A stretch of DNA of 64,000 bases, taken from an uncultured Alphaproteobacteria bacterium (GTDB taxonomy: Bacteria > Pseudomonadota > Alphaproteobacteria > RS24). How positions within the stretch are numbered: position 1 is the first letter of the stretch; each line of letters begins with the position of its first letter. Made by a program: the position numbers and the translations under genes. Shown piece after piece: positions 40,812-50,608 of this stretch. The notes below the pieces were generated by a model. It was not told the DNA's origin, searched no databases, and saw only the letters and a program-made list of their open reading frames with translations. The stretch lies in the NCBI GenBank assembly GCA_938091085.1, contig CALKOC010000017.1:124001-188000 (forward strand), given 5' to 3'.

Positions 40812-40920
40812 CAATTTGCTTCCTGAAGCTAAAAAAGGCGCGCAAAGTATTTGCCGTCAGTAGACATAAAATCACCCCGGTTACGCCATAGCTAAGACCT
40901 ATATAAAAGTCATGCTCCAT
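40771..40920 (-). CDS. ccmD: haem exporter protein CcmD (too short for the ORF track)
   Basis: A 49-codon frame translating to 'MEHDFYIGLSYGVTGVILCL' followed by a charged tail ending 'DEFKPEDSPNSP'. One transmembrane helix (about residues 8-28) and a cytoplasmic Arg/Lys then acidic tail are typical of CcmD. CcmD stabilises the CcmABC haem-release complex and helps to free holo-CcmE. It sits exactly between ccmC and ccmG, starting 1 bp after the ccmC stop. The family is short and weakly conserved, so position and topology carry much of the call. Confidence 0.88.
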   Translation of the reverse strand: MEHDFYIGLSYGVTGVILCLLTANTLRAFFSFRKQIDDEFKPEDSPNSP

Positions 40921-40921
40921 A

Positions 40922-41656
40922 TTAGCCTGCTGTCCCGTTAGAAGTTTCCACGAGTCCTAGACGCCGAACACGTAATTTTTGTTTAAAAATTTCTGTCTGC
41001 ATCCGCAAAAGCCAAAGGGCAAAGAACAAAAGTTGAAAACCCAAAGCCATAACCAATAAAGGCCAGAGATAATCACTGTGAAGCGCAGGCGCATCAAACC
41101 GCGAAACACTCGCCGGTTGATGCAATGTATTCCACCAATCGACTGAAAATTTAACAATCGGTACGTTTACAAAGCCGACAATTGCAAGAACAGAAGAAAC
41201 ACGCCCGGCCTGAAGCGGGTCTTCAATCGCCGTCCATATGGCTAGATAGCCGAGATAGATGAAAAACAACACCAAAACGGAGGTCAACCGCGCATCCCAA
41301 ACCCACCAAGTGCCCCACATCGGCTTGCCCCACAGCGCACCTGTGATGAGCGTTATTAGTGTAAAGCCAGCCCCGATGAGCGCTGCGGATTTCGCGGCGA
41401 CATGCCCCAATGGATGACGAAACACAAGACCGAAAATGGAAGAAACAGTCAAAAATGTATAGACAAACAAAGACATCCAAGCGGCAGGAACGTGAATAAA
41501 CATAATCCGAACCGTCATGCCCTGTTGGTAATCTGCCGGCGCCGAAAATGCCATGAAAAGACCGATACTGAGACACGCAAGGCTTAGCCCCCAGACCGGA
41601 AGGGTCAAGCGTCGAGCAAGATGCATAAATCTATTCGGATTCGCGTAGGTAAACAT
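40922..41656 (-). CDS. ccmC: haem handling/export protein CcmC
   Basis: Polytopic inner-membrane protein of the haem-handling family that loads haem onto CcmE. The tryptophan-rich signature 'WGTWWVWDARLT' is at about residues 114-125. Haem-ligand histidines are expected in 'FIHVPAAWMS' and 'WWNTLHQPASV'. About six transmembrane helices are visible in 244 residues. It lies between ccmB and ccmD in ccmABCDG. Confidence 0.95.
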   Translation of the reverse strand: MFTYANPNRFMHLARRLTLPVWGLSLACLSIGLFMAFSAPADYQQGMTVRIMFIHVPAAWMSLFVYTFLTVSSIFGLVFRHPLGHVAAKSAALIGAGFTLITLITGALWGKPMWGTWWVWDARLTSVLVLFFIYLGYLAIWTAIEDPLQAGRVSSVLAIVGFVNVPIVKFSVDWWNTLHQPASVSRFDAPALHSDYLWPLLVMALGFQLLFFALWLLRMQTEIFKQKLRVRRLGLVETSNGTAG

Positions 41657-41703
41657 TCGGGTAATTTATCCGTCCTTCATGGAAAGTCAAAGCGACATGA
41701 TGG

Positions 41704-42375
41704 TCATTTAAGGAAAGCACGCAATCCGGCGGCGGCAACTAAAGGACCAAAAAATAAGGCCGCGCCGCCAATTGATAGCAAGAGAAATACGGCATTTATC
41801 CAGTCACTCGTCGCCGCACCTGTGAGAATTTGCGATAATGCGGAACTACCAAAAATCAATACAGGCACATATAGCGGCATTACCATTAGGGCAGCGAGTA
41901 AACCACTGCGGGAAACTCCCGCCGCCAGAGCGCTCCCCATCATCCCCAGAAAACTCATTGCCGGACTCCCAGCAAGCAAAATCAAACAAACAGGCAGCAA
42001 GCTTGGTGTATCAATATTTAACAAAAGCCCGGCAAGCGGTGCGGTCAGAACCAGAGGCAAAACAACGCCAAACCAATGCGCCAGCCCCTTTGCAAGCATC
42101 AGGATTTCAAGTGGGGTATCAGACAAGAGATATTGGTCAAAGCTACCATCCTCCAGATCTGCCTGAAAAATTGACTCCAGCGATAACAGCACGGCCAGTA
42201 AAAGTGCGACCCAGACAAGACCGGGGGCAATCTCTCGCAGAAGTTTTAAATCCGGCCCTAATCCAAAGGGTATCAATGCGACAGCTATCATGAAAAAACT
42301 AATGGATAGACCGGCAGAATTTTGGCGCCATGCCAGCGCAATATCTTGGCGAATAAGGGCGATAAAACTACTCAT
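41704..42375 (-). CDS. ccmB: haem ABC exporter permease CcmB
   Basis: Membrane subunit of the CcmAB transporter, which releases holo-CcmE from CcmC using ATP. Six hydrophobic helices are visible. 'EDGSFDQYLLSDTPLEILML' with 'LAHWFGVVLPLVLTAPLAGL' are strong CcmB signatures. At 223 residues it is normal. Its ATG overlaps the ccmA stop by 4 bp. Confidence 0.95.
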   Translation of the reverse strand: MSSFIALIRQDIALAWRQNSAGLSISFFMIAVALIPFGLGPDLKLLREIAPGLVWVALLLAVLLSLESIFQADLEDGSFDQYLLSDTPLEILMLAKGLAHWFGVVLPLVLTAPLAGLLLNIDTPSLLPVCLILLAGSPAMSFLGMMGSALAAGVSRSGLLAALMVMPLYVPVLIFGSSALSQILTGAATSDWINAVFLLLSIGGAALFFGPLVAAAGLRAFLK

Positions 42376-42998
42376 CGTTCTGAACCGCCTATCTTCAAAT
42401 CATGCGTGGTGAAAACCAACGGCTCATGGCTAGCCGCGATAATCAGACCCTTTTGCTCTAAATGTGCCTGCGCCATATCCGTTAGCCAGTCTTTACCATT
42501 ATCATCCAGCCCGGTCAGCGGCTCATCAAGCAGCCAAATAGGACGCGGGGCCACGATAAGGCGTGTCAAAGCCAGTCTTCGCTGTTGCCCCGAAGATAAA
42601 GCAGCGGTCTTCATATCCGCCAGACCACCAATACCTGCCGCTTCCAAAATATCCGTTGTGGATATTCGGGACGCGCCATTACCGAGGAATTCTGCCCAGA
42701 AAGACAAATTCTCCTTGACGGTTTTTTGCTTTTTAAGGGCGTTTTGATGCCCTAGATAATGATAGAGTGAGGCTGTTTCGGGGCGTTTTAACGACCCGCC
42801 GGAAAGCGGGAGAAGCCCTGCTATAACACGTAATAAAGTTGTTTTCCCTGCCCCATTCGCCCCCCGCACCATCATTGCCATGCCCGATTTCATCGTAAAA
42901 TCCAGACCGGCGAACACAAGTCGTGCGCTACGATGACACGAGAGGGATTTACCCTCTATTAAAATGTCAGATTGCGAGAAATTATAAGTATTAATCAT
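42372..42998 (-). CDS. ccmA: haem ABC exporter ATP-binding protein CcmA
   Basis: ABC ATPase of the cytochrome c maturation system I. Walker A is 'GANGAGKTTLLRVIAGLL', the signature loop is 'ALSSGQQRRLALTRL' and Walker B is 'PIWLLDEPLTGLD'. At 208 residues it is normal. It is the first gene of ccmABCDG, divergent from acnA across 141 bp. ccmE, ccmF and ccmH are not in the window. Confidence 0.95.
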   Translation of the reverse strand: MINTYNFSQSDILIEGKSLSCHRSARLVFAGLDFTMKSGMAMMVRGANGAGKTTLLRVIAGLLPLSGGSLKRPETASLYHYLGHQNALKKQKTVKENLSFWAEFLGNGASRISTTDILEAAGIGGLADMKTAALSSGQQRRLALTRLIVAPRPIWLLDEPLTGLDDNGKDWLTDMAQAHLEQKGLIIAASHEPLVFTTHDLKIGGSER

Positions 42999-43139
42999 TG
43001 GTTTTAATATACACTTGTGTGAACAAAAAAATAAATTTTTCTAAGGCGTGGAAATTAGAATCTAAAAACAGTATATTCGCCTCAAATTTGGTTTAATTCC
43101 AAACTATCAGCACAGCATTTATCTAATTAGGGGACATTC

Positions 43140-45923
43140 ATGGCGACGCAACGTGTCAGCAAAACTGCAAATAAAAAAGTTCAAAAGAAAAAATCAACAA
43201 CCACTGCGCGGGCGAGAAAAAACACATCGCCCAAACATCCAAACAGTTTTAAATCACTCAAAACTCTTAAGGTTGGCGCAAAATCCTATGCCTATTTCAG
43301 TTTGAAAGAGGCGGAAAAAAATGGTCTAGACGGCATTTCCGCTCTGCCATATTCAATGAAAGTTTTGCTCGAAAATCTTCTGCGCCATGAAGACGGAGAG
43401 ACCGTTACGGCTGATGATATTATCGCGATGAAAAAATGGATGTCGCGTCGTAAGTCAAATCGTGAGATTGCCTATCGTCCCGCACGGGTGCTGATGCAGG
43501 ATTTCACAGGCGTGCCGGCTGTTGTTGACCTCGCAGCAATGCGGAACGCTATGCAAGATATTGGCGGCAACCCCAAAAAGATTAACCCTCTTACACCTGT
43601 TGATCTGGTAATTGACCACTCCGTTATGGTTGACCATTTTGGTACAAGCTCATCATTGAAACAAAATGTTGATCTTGAGTATAACCGAAATCAAGAGCGT
43701 TATGAATTTTTGCGCTGGGGCAGCCAAGCCTTTGAAAATTTCCGCGTTGTCCCGCCCGGAACAGGTATTTGCCATCAGGTTAACCTGGAAAACTTGGCAC
43801 AAACTGTCTGGACAAAGAAAACCTCTCTTAACGGTAAATCGGTTGAAGTTGCCTATCCTGATACACTCGTCGGCACGGATAGCCATACGACTATGATTAA
43901 CGGTCTTTCAGTTTTGGGCTGGGGCGTTGGCGGCATTGAAGCTGAAGCTGCTATGCTTGGACAGCCGATTTCTATGTTGTTGCCGGAAGTCGTTGGCTTC
44001 AAACTTTCCGGGCGATTGCCGGAGGGCGCAACCGCCACGGATCTTGTTTTGACAATCGTCGAAATGCTCCGCGCAAAAGGCGTTGTTGGCAAATTTGTAG
44101 AATTTTACGGTGAAGGCCTCGACACATTGTCTCTTGAAGATCAAGCGACAATTGCCAATATGGCACCTGAATATGGGGCCACCTGCGGCTTCTTCCCGGT
44201 AGACACAGATACATTAGGCTATCTAAAAGCCACAGGGCGGTCACCCTCCCGTATTCAACTGGTTGAGAAATATGCCAAAGCACAAGGCATGTTCCGAACT
44301 TCCAACTCTCCAGACCCTGTCTTCACCTCAAAACTGAGTTTGGAACTTGAAGACATCCGTCCAAGTCTGGCGGGACCTAAGCGTCCACAAGACCGTGTTC
44401 TAATGGAGGGCATGGCGGATAATTTCAGTCAGGCACTTGAAGACCTCGGCACCGCAAAATATGCCCGCAACAAACGCGTCACTGTCAAAGGTGAGAAGTT
44501 TGATCTCGGTCATGGTGATGTTGCGATTGCTGCAATAACGTCTTGCACGAACACATCTAACCCTTCCGTCATGATTGGCGCAGGACTTCTGGCAAAGAAT
44601 GCCGTCGCCAAAGGGCTAACCGTCAAGCCATGGGTCAAAACGTCCCTCGCGCCCGGCTCTCAGGTCGTGACGGAATATCTCAAAGAAGCAGGGTTACAAA
44701 CATCCCTCAACAAGCTTGGCTTTAATCTCGTCGGCTATGGCTGCACAACCTGTATCGGTAATTCAGGCCCATTGTCGAAGCCAATTTCAGAAGCGATTCA
44801 TAAAAATGATTTGATTGTGACTTCCGTGTTATCCGGTAACAGGAATTTTGAAGGTCGCGTCAGCCCTGATGTGAAGGCCAATTACCTCGCCTCACCTCTA
44901 CTTGTTGTTGCCTATGCCATCGCCGGCACAGTTAAAATCAATCTGGCTACTGACCCGATTGGTCATGATAAAAAAGGTAACCCTGTTTATCTCTCGGATA
45001 TCTGGCCATCCAGCCATGACATTTCCGAAACAGCACGCAAGGCCGTGAAGCCAAGTATGTTTAAAAGCCGTTATGCTAATGTGTTTAAAGGCGATACTGG
45101 CTGGCGCAAAATTAAAGCGCAAAAAGGTCAGACATTCGACTGGAATACAAAATCCACATATGTCCAAAAACCTTCCTTCTTTGATGATTTGGGTGATAAG
45201 GAAGTTAAAGATATTCAACCTATTAACAGCGCACGTATCCTCGCCCTTCTCGGGGATAGCATCACAACTGATCATATATCCCCTGCAGGCTCGATTAAGG
45301 CAGACAGTCCCGCGGGTAGCTATCTGACAAAAAACAAGGTGAAGTCGCAGAACTTTAACTCTTATGGTTCACGACGCGGTAATCACGAAGTAATGATGCG
45401 CGGTACATTTGCCAATATCCGAATCCGGAATCAGATGGCACCCGGGACAGAAGGTGGCGTCACGCGCCATCAACCGTCAAAAAAGCAAATGAGCATTTAT
45501 GACGCCGCTGTGGAATATGCAAAATCTGAAACACCTTTAGTGGTTTTTGCTGGCAAGGAATATGGCACGGGTTCCAGTCGTGACTGGGCTGCGAAAGGCA
45601 CAAGATTGCTCGGTGTACGCGCAGTTATCGCAGAAAGCTTCGAGCGTATTCACCGTTCAAATCTTGTCGGCATGGGCGTCTCACCACTTCAATTTGCTGA
45701 GGGCGATAGCTGGGCAAAGCTCAAGTTAGATGGCTCTGAGAAAATCACTATTGAAGGGCTGGATAAGTTAAAACCACGCCAGAAGATTCAGATGGTGATC
45801 GAACGGGCTAATGGACGCAAAACCAAGGTTAACCTGCTAAGCCGTATCGACACGCAAAACGAAGCCGAATATTTCCGTAGTGGTGGTATCTTGCAATATG
45901 TTCTCCGTCAACTGGCCGCCTAA
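43140..45923 (+). CDS. acnA: aconitate hydratase A with basic N-terminal extension
   Basis: Isomerises citrate to isocitrate. It is an IRP1/AcnA-type enzyme with [4Fe-4S] ligands in '[13 protein letters not shown]' and '[11 protein letters not shown]'. '[20 protein letters not shown]', '[15 protein letters not shown]' and '[16 protein letters not shown]' are intact. The conserved protein begins near residue 35 ('[19 protein letters not shown]'). The preceding stretch is very rich in Lys, Arg and Thr ('[20 protein letters not shown]'). The annotated ATG has a good AGGGGA Shine-Dalgarno, so the extension is probably translated. At 927 residues it is about 30-35 longer than usual. It is divergent from the ccm operon. 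Confidence 0.96.
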   Translation: MATQRVSKTANKKVQKKKSTTTARARKNTSPKHPNSFKSLKTLKVGAKSYAYFSLKEAEKNGLDGISALPYSMKVLLENLLRHEDGETVTADDIIAMKKWMSRRKSNREIAYRPARVLMQDFTGVPAVVDLAAMRNAMQDIGGNPKKINPLTPVDLVIDHSVMVDHFGTSSSLKQNVDLEYNRNQERYEFLRWGSQAFENFRVVPPGTGICHQVNLENLAQTVWTKKTSLNGKSVEVAYPDTLVGTDSHTTMINGLSVLGWGVGGIEAEAAMLGQPISMLLPEVVGFKLSGRLPEGATATDLVLTIVEMLRAKGVVGKFVEFYGEGLDTLSLEDQATIANMAPEYGATCGFFPVDTDTLGYLKATGRSPSRIQLVEKYAKAQGMFRTSNSPDPVFTSKLSLELEDIRPSLAGPKRPQDRVLMEGMADNFSQALEDLGTAKYARNKRVTVKGEKFDLGHGDVAIAAITSCTNTSNPSVMIGAGLLAKNAVAKGLTVKPWVKTSLAPGSQVVTEYLKEAGLQTSLNKLGFNLVGYGCTTCIGNSGPLSKPISEAIHKNDLIVTSVLSGNRNFEGRVSPDVKANYLASPLLVVAYAIAGTVKINLATDPIGHDKKGNPVYLSDIWPSSHDISETARKAVKPSMFKSRYANVFKGDTGWRKIKAQKGQTFDWNTKSTYVQKPSFFDDLGDKEVKDIQPINSARILALLGDSITTDHISPAGSIKADSPAGSYLTKNKVKSQNFNSYGSRRGNHEVMMRGTFANIRIRNQMAPGTEGGVTRHQPSKKQMSIYDAAVEYAKSETPLVVFAGKEYGTGSSRDWAAKGTRLLGVRAVIAESFERIHRSNLVGMGVSPLQFAEGDSWAKLKLDGSEKITIEGLDKLKPRQKIQMVIERANGRKTKVNLLSRIDTQNEAEYFRSGGILQYVLRQLAA

Positions 45924-45930
45924 AGGCGGC
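45915..45930 (+). terminator. GC-rich hairpin at the acnA stop codon
   Basis: A perfect 6-bp stem GCCGCC/GGCGGC with loop TAAA contains the acnA stop codon. A second weaker GGCG/CGCC pair follows. There is no clear U-run, so it may attenuate readthrough or protect the mRNA 3' end rather than terminate alone. Confidence 0.45.
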
Positions 45931-46006
45931 TAAAGGCGACAACTCTCCGCCTAAAGCAAGTAGGAGACTATTTGCCTTTTGGGCGAATTTACGTCAGGTT
46001 TGGCTT

Positions 46007-46411
46007 ATGAGTCAGTCTAAATCCTTGCAATTTGTCGGCAACGCTTTTGAGCTTGAAAAACAAACTGCGGCGCGTCCCTCAAAGCTGACAATGTGGACCC
46101 GGCAAGAGCTGGATATCATCTTATCTCTTTATGGAAAGCATGTAGCTGACGGACGTTGGCGTGATTATGGTATCGACGCGACAAAAGATTTAGCCGTATT
46201 CAGCGTTTTCAAGCGCGCGCATGATCAGCCGCTTTATCGCATCGAGAAGAACCCATCACTGCATAAAAGGCAGGGCATGTATGCACTGGTCAACAGTCAT
46301 GGGCATGTTTTGAAACGTGGTCATGATCTATCGCAGGTTCTAAAAGCTATAAAAACAAAGAAAGACGCGAGAGGAAAAGCAAAAAAGGCGCAGATTATCC
46401 GCGCCTTTTAA
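46007..46411 (+). CDS. DUF2794 family protein
   Basis: A 134-residue soluble protein of a family found mainly in Alphaproteobacteria, with no assigned function. 'TRQELDIILSLYGKHVADGR' followed by 'WRDYGIDATKDLAVFSVFKR' and 'PLYRIEKNPSL', 'GMYALVNSHGHVLKRGHDL' are the family hallmarks. The C-terminus is Lys/Arg-rich. No catalytic motif is visible. It follows acnA by 83 bp on the same strand. The stop codon lies inside a strong terminator hairpin. Confidence 0.85.
   Translation: MSQSKSLQFVGNAFELEKQTAARPSKLTMWTRQELDIILSLYGKHVADGRWRDYGIDATKDLAVFSVFKRAHDQPLYRIEKNPSLHKRQGMYALVNSHGHVLKRGHDLSQVLKAIKTKKDARGKAKKAQIIRAF
46383..46409. terminator. bidirectional intrinsic terminator (DUF2794 gene / BI-1 gene)
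   Basis: Perfect 9-bp arms AAAAGGCGC and GCGCCTTTT with a 9-nt loop overlap the end of the DUF2794 coding sequence. The flanking A- and T-runs make it work as a rho-independent terminator in both directions. That fits its place between two convergent genes. Confidence 0.75.
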
Positions 46412-46441
46412 ACCAGATTGAACTGTAAATAAATTCTCTGA

Positions 46442-47158
46442 CTAGTCTCGATTACCGAGGAATTGTAGCAAGAAGAGGAACATATTTACGAAATCAAGAT
46501 ACAATCTCAATGCCCCAAGGACGGCTTTCTTCTCAGCTATTTCACGCGTATCACCGGCATAATACATCTGCTTAATCGCCTGCGTGTCATAGGCTGTCAG
46601 TGCTGCAAAAATTAACACACCGACTACAGAAATCGCAAAATGCATCGCTGCGCTCGCCATGAAAATATTGACGATGGAAGCCAGAATAATGCCGAACAGC
46701 CCCATAAGTAAGAAGGAGCGCATACCCGACAAGTCTTTCTTAGTGGTATAGCCATAAAGGCTAAGCGCACCGAATGATGCCGAGGTAACCAGGAATGTTG
46801 TCACAATGCTTTCTTGTGTGAAAACCAGCAAGATATAGGACAGAGAAAAACCCATAATACCTGAATAGGTAAAGAAGGTTGTTCGCGCCGCATTTGCAGA
46901 CATTTTATGTATCCGAGCGGATAAATAAAGGACAAGACCAAGAGGTGCTAACATCACGACCCAAACCAGCGGCGTGTTGGCAATAGCTTGATAAATACCG
47001 GATGACACACCAAAAAATGCAGCCGCAGCCGTTACAAGCAATCCAACGGACATGTAGTTGTAAACCTTCAGCATGTAGATGCGCAGGCCTTCGTCAATAT
47101 CACGACTGCGCGCTTCTGCTGCGAGGTTTTGAGAGTTCATATTGTCAAAATCAGACAT
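46442..47158 (-). CDS. Bax inhibitor-1/YccA family membrane protein
   Basis: Seven-transmembrane protein of the BI-1 (UPF0005) family. 'RIYMLKVYNYMSVGLLVTAA' opens the family domain, and 'ALTAYDTQAIKQMYYAG' carries the conserved C-terminal Asp that takes part in pH-sensitive Ca2+ leak in characterised bacterial homologues. 'LGALRLYLDFVNMFLFLLQF' is the typical last helix. At 238 residues it is normal. The E. coli relative YccA modulates FtsH; the role here is inferred only. Confidence 0.93.
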   Translation of the reverse strand: MSDFDNMNSQNLAAEARSRDIDEGLRIYMLKVYNYMSVGLLVTAAAAFFGVSSGIYQAIANTPLVWVVMLAPLGLVLYLSARIHKMSANAARTTFFTYSGIMGFSLSYILLVFTQESIVTTFLVTSASFGALSLYGYTTKKDLSGMRSFLLMGLFGIILASIVNIFMASAAMHFAISVVGVLIFAALTAYDTQAIKQMYYAGDTREIAEKKAVLGALRLYLDFVNMFLFLLQFLGNRD

Positions 47159-47253
47159 GTATCACCTTTCAAATTGATAATACTTAATATCTGTTGTTAG
47201 CCTCTAAAATACAAGGCTTAACTGGTAAAAACATTGCGATTTTGAGTTAATGT

Positions 47254-49938
47254 CTAGTCTGAACGCAATACGGGTGCTGCTTTTGCACCCAGACTTCGCC
47301 ATGTTCCTAATAGACCGAGAAACATCGATATCCCAGTCGCGCAGATAATTGTCAGAGCCAATGTACCCGGCAACATTACCCAAGAAATGCCCAGTACAAA
47401 TTTTACAATGGCCCAGGCCGCGAATGTCCCGATAAATGCCGCAATCAATGAAGCACCTAACCCAGTAAGTCCGTATTCAATCAGATAAACATATAAAATT
47501 CTTCGCCTCTCCGCGCCCAGCACCTTCATCATAACCGCATCATAAACACGTTTACGATGCCCGCCTGCAATTGCTCCAGACAGAACAAGAATACCTGTAA
47601 TGATTGACAGCGCACTCATCGCGCGAACTGCCAGGCCAAAATCATCAAGAATATCTTTTATGGTTTCCAGCGACTCTTTAATGCGGATAACGGTAATATT
47701 CGGGTATTCATTTATCAGAGCGCGTCTAAGTGCGGCTTCTCCACCTATTGGAATGACCTCGCCCTTATTTTCTGGCTCAACATCATCTAATGAAATTGTC
47801 ATTAGATGCGCATGCGGTGCAGAGGCCAGAGGTTGAGGAGAGAACAGGAAGACAAAATTAATGCCCATCGACTCCCAGTTAACTTTTCGCATATTTGAGA
47901 TTTCTGCTGTAAAAGGCCGTCCAAGCACATTCATAGTGACGGTATCACCAAGCTCAAGCCCTAGACCTTCAGCAATCTCATAATCCATCGATAATAAAGG
48001 CGGACCAATATAATCTGCCGGCCACCATTCACCCTCAGTCAACTCAACACTTTCAGGTTTCCCCGCAGCATATGTAAGCCCACGATCGCCGCGCAGCACC
48101 CATTCAGCTTCCGGTGCAGGCGTGACATCCCTGGAAGGAACGCCATTCACATGAGTCAATTTACCGCGCAACATGGGGCTGGTATTTAGCCCTCTAAAAC
48201 CATCGGAAGCTTTCGCAAGACGTTTCACGCCCTCTAATTGTTGCGTTTGAACATCCAGCAAAAAGAAAGACGGCGCCAAATCGGGAATATCGCCATCTAT
48301 CTCGGCTTTAAGATTTCCATCAACCAAAGAGATAACTGACAACAATGTCACCGCCAGCCCGATAGACAGCATAACAGCTTGTGTCGGCGCATCGGGACGG
48401 TGAATATTTTTTAAAGCAATTCGAAATTCCGGGCTTGGCAGTTTCCGTCGACGCCCGGCAAAACGAGCCAGGCTCGAAATAATGCCTGCTGCAAATCTGA
48501 GAATAAGGTAACTAGCTGTCACACCAGCAAGAAACCACAATGTAATCTCAATATATCGAACCACTAAAAATGAAATTAAAACGAGACCAAGCAAGCACAA
48601 TGCATAAAGACCCATGACCCAGAATGGCAGAGATGTTTTTTCTGTAACAAGGCTATCGCGAAACAGGCTAGCCACCGGGATAGTCTGAGCCCGCGCCAAA
48701 GGGTTTAGTGCAAATCCGATAGCCGTGAGCAGGCCAAATCCGGTGGCAGCCGCTAAAGGCGCAGGAAATAACCTCATATCAAGGTCAAAGGGAAGAAGCG
48801 ATGCCAAAAGTCCATTCGCCAATAAAGGTGTCAACGCACCCAAGGCAAGACCAAGAAAAACTCCTAACAAAGCCATCAAGAAAATTTGCAGCATATAAAA
48901 CAAAAACACCAAAGCTCCCGTCGCGCCGAGTGACTTGATTATGGCAATGCTATTGCGGCGATGATCTAGATAGGCTCTTACAGCGTTACCGACACCAATC
49001 CCACCAACAACTAGAGCTGTCAGACCAACCAGTGTTAGGAAAATTGCCATGCGTTCAATACTACGACGCAAAGACGGTGATGCGTCTGTACGTTCCTTGA
49101 TTTGCCAACCAGCATCAGGAAAAGCTTCGTTCATTTCAACTTTGGCAAGTTTGAGATCGTTCTCTGATAAAGGTGTTTTTGAACGCAGACGATAATTGTT
49201 TTCTACAAAACTGCCCGGCTGGTAAAGCCCTGAATGACGTGCGCCCGCCTTACTCAGGAGCACCCGCGGACCGATAGAAAAACCACCGGATAATCTGTCT
49301 GGTTCGGAAAGGACAACACCCGTAACCGGAAAAAAACCGGAGCCAATTTTAATTGTATCTCCAACCTCAATGCCGAGTGTTTCAAGCAGAGCCAGTTCAA
49401 CTAATGCACCATATTTTATGTCTTGATTATTGTCCTCGGCTTTGGATTTCTGGACACCAAGTGCCACATGCGGGTCAATCGCAGGTTCAATATCCAATGT
49501 GCCATAAAGCGGATAAAAAGAGTCGACGGCTTTTAACTCAACCAGAGCATGACGCATCTGATCTGTTTCAACATTTTCTTCGGCATGGCTGTAACGCGCC
49601 ATGCTGCGCATTTCATTTGACGAAGAAATATCATAACGCGCCTGTAACCATTCCTCCTCGGTAGCATTTAAAGTGCGGTGCATCATGGTAATAGAAAGAT
49701 CGCCACCTAGTATGGATTGACCTTTCACATTCAAACCTGACACAAGCGCTTCTGAAAGCGATCCGACGCCAGCAATGGCCATGACTCCAAGCGCCAAACA
49801 GGCCAAAAAAATACGAAAGCCCCGAATGCCACCTTTAAGCTCGCGAAATGCCAAACGGACGGCTAATCGAACCGCTAAATTTGGCATCATAGATGTTCTC
49901 AGGTTGTTTGCGCCTGAAGATTGTGTATCACTCGGCAT
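47254..49938 (-). CDS. ABC transporter permease of the YbbP/FtsX-like (MacB-type) family
   Basis: A large exporter permease with about ten transmembrane helices. An N-terminal helix ('IFLACLALGVMAIAGVGSL') is followed by a big periplasmic MacB-PCD-like domain. Then come FtsX-type helices around 'LVGLTALVVGGIGVGNAVRA', a second periplasmic part, and a C-terminal FtsX core ('KVLGAERRRILYVYLIEYGL'). I start at ATG 49938, as the ORF-track codon before it is a TTG. At 894 residues it has YbbP-like length. It overlaps the end of the ATPase gene by 11 bp, so they form one transporter. YbbAP-TesA systems are thought to handle hydrophobic compounds or lipids; the substrate is unknown. Confidence 0.9.
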   Translation of the reverse strand: MPSDTQSSGANNLRTSMMPNLAVRLAVRLAFRELKGGIRGFRIFLACLALGVMAIAGVGSLSEALVSGLNVKGQSILGGDLSITMMHRTLNATEEEWLQARYDISSSNEMRSMARYSHAEENVETDQMRHALVELKAVDSFYPLYGTLDIEPAIDPHVALGVQKSKAEDNNQDIKYGALVELALLETLGIEVGDTIKIGSGFFPVTGVVLSEPDRLSGGFSIGPRVLLSKAGARHSGLYQPGSFVENNYRLRSKTPLSENDLKLAKVEMNEAFPDAGWQIKERTDASPSLRRSIERMAIFLTLVGLTALVVGGIGVGNAVRAYLDHRRNSIAIIKSLGATGALVFLFYMLQIFLMALLGVFLGLALGALTPLLANGLLASLLPFDLDMRLFPAPLAAATGFGLLTAIGFALNPLARAQTIPVASLFRDSLVTEKTSLPFWVMGLYALCLLGLVLISFLVVRYIEITLWFLAGVTASYLILRFAAGIISSLARFAGRRRKLPSPEFRIALKNIHRPDAPTQAVMLSIGLAVTLLSVISLVDGNLKAEIDGDIPDLAPSFFLLDVQTQQLEGVKRLAKASDGFRGLNTSPMLRGKLTHVNGVPSRDVTPAPEAEWVLRGDRGLTYAAGKPESVELTEGEWWPADYIGPPLLSMDYEIAEGLGLELGDTVTMNVLGRPFTAEISNMRKVNWESMGINFVFLFSPQPLASAPHAHLMTISLDDVEPENKGEVIPIGGEAALRRALINEYPNITVIRIKESLETIKDILDDFGLAVRAMSALSIITGILVLSGAIAGGHRKRVYDAVMMKVLGAERRRILYVYLIEYGLTGLGASLIAAFIGTFAAWAIVKFVLGISWVMLPGTLALTIICATGISMFLGLLGTWRSLGAKAAPVLRSD

Positions 49939-50608
49939 CAATCATCCCATCGCGCAAAGGAATAATACGATCGCATCTTTGTGCCAGATTCATATCATGC
50001 GTTACCATAATAAGCGTCACACCAAGACTTTCCTTCAGACCGAAAATTAAATCCATAATTTGCGACCCATTTGATTGGTCGAGATTTCCCGTCGGTTCAT
50101 CTGCCAGCAAAACAGGCGGCTGAGCAACAACCGCGCGCGCCAAAGCAACACGTTGTTGTTCGCCCCCAGAAAGTTGCCCTGGATAATGGTCTAATCGGTG
50201 CGCGAGACCAACATTTGCAAGCGCAGTCTCCGCTTTTTCCAGATAATCTTTATCCATACCGGCGAGTTCCAGCGGGAGCGTCACATTTTCAAATGCTGTC
50301 AATGTCGGTATGAGATGAAAAGATTGGAAAACAATACCGATATTTGTTTGACGAAAACGAGCAAGCGCGTCCTCATCCATATCAGAGAGACAATGACCGT
50401 TCATTACCACGCTTCCTGCACTTGGCAGTTCCAGACCAGCAAGTGTCATGAGCAAAGTTGATTTTCCCGAACCCGATGGGCCGGTTAAGCCAATTGCCTC
50501 GCCTTTCTTGACAGAAAGGTCGATGCCTTTAAGGATATTGACATCTCCGGCTAGGCTGGGCAGGGAGACATGTAAATTTTGTACTTCCAGAAGGGAATCG
50601 TTAGACAT
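49928..50608 (-). CDS. ABC transporter ATP-binding protein, YbbA-like
   Basis: ATPase of the LolD/MacB/YbbA class. Walker A is 'GLTGPSGSGKSTLLMTLAGL', the Q-loop is in 'VFQSFHLIPTLTAFENVTLP', the signature is 'QLSGGEQQRVALARA' and Walker B is 'VLLADEPTGNLD'. I use the ATG at 50608 ('MSNDSLLEVQ') instead of the TTG 9 bp upstream. That ATG shares the palindrome CATG with the divergent tesA ATG. ybbA-ybbP with divergent tesA is a conserved arrangement. Confidence 0.92.
   Translation of the reverse strand: MSNDSLLEVQNLHVSLPSLAGDVNILKGIDLSVKKGEAIGLTGPSGSGKSTLLMTLAGLELPSAGSVVMNGHCLSDMDEDALARFRQTNIGIVFQSFHLIPTLTAFENVTLPLELAGMDKDYLEKAETALANVGLAHRLDHYPGQLSGGEQQRVALARAVVAQPPVLLADEPTGNLDQSNGSQIMDLIFGLKESLGVTLIMVTHDMNLAQRCDRIIPLRDGMIDAE

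Noticed and set aside
41621-42166. 181-aa plus-strand ORF
   Set aside because: Antisense to ccmC/ccmB; no ribosome site or recognisable domain.
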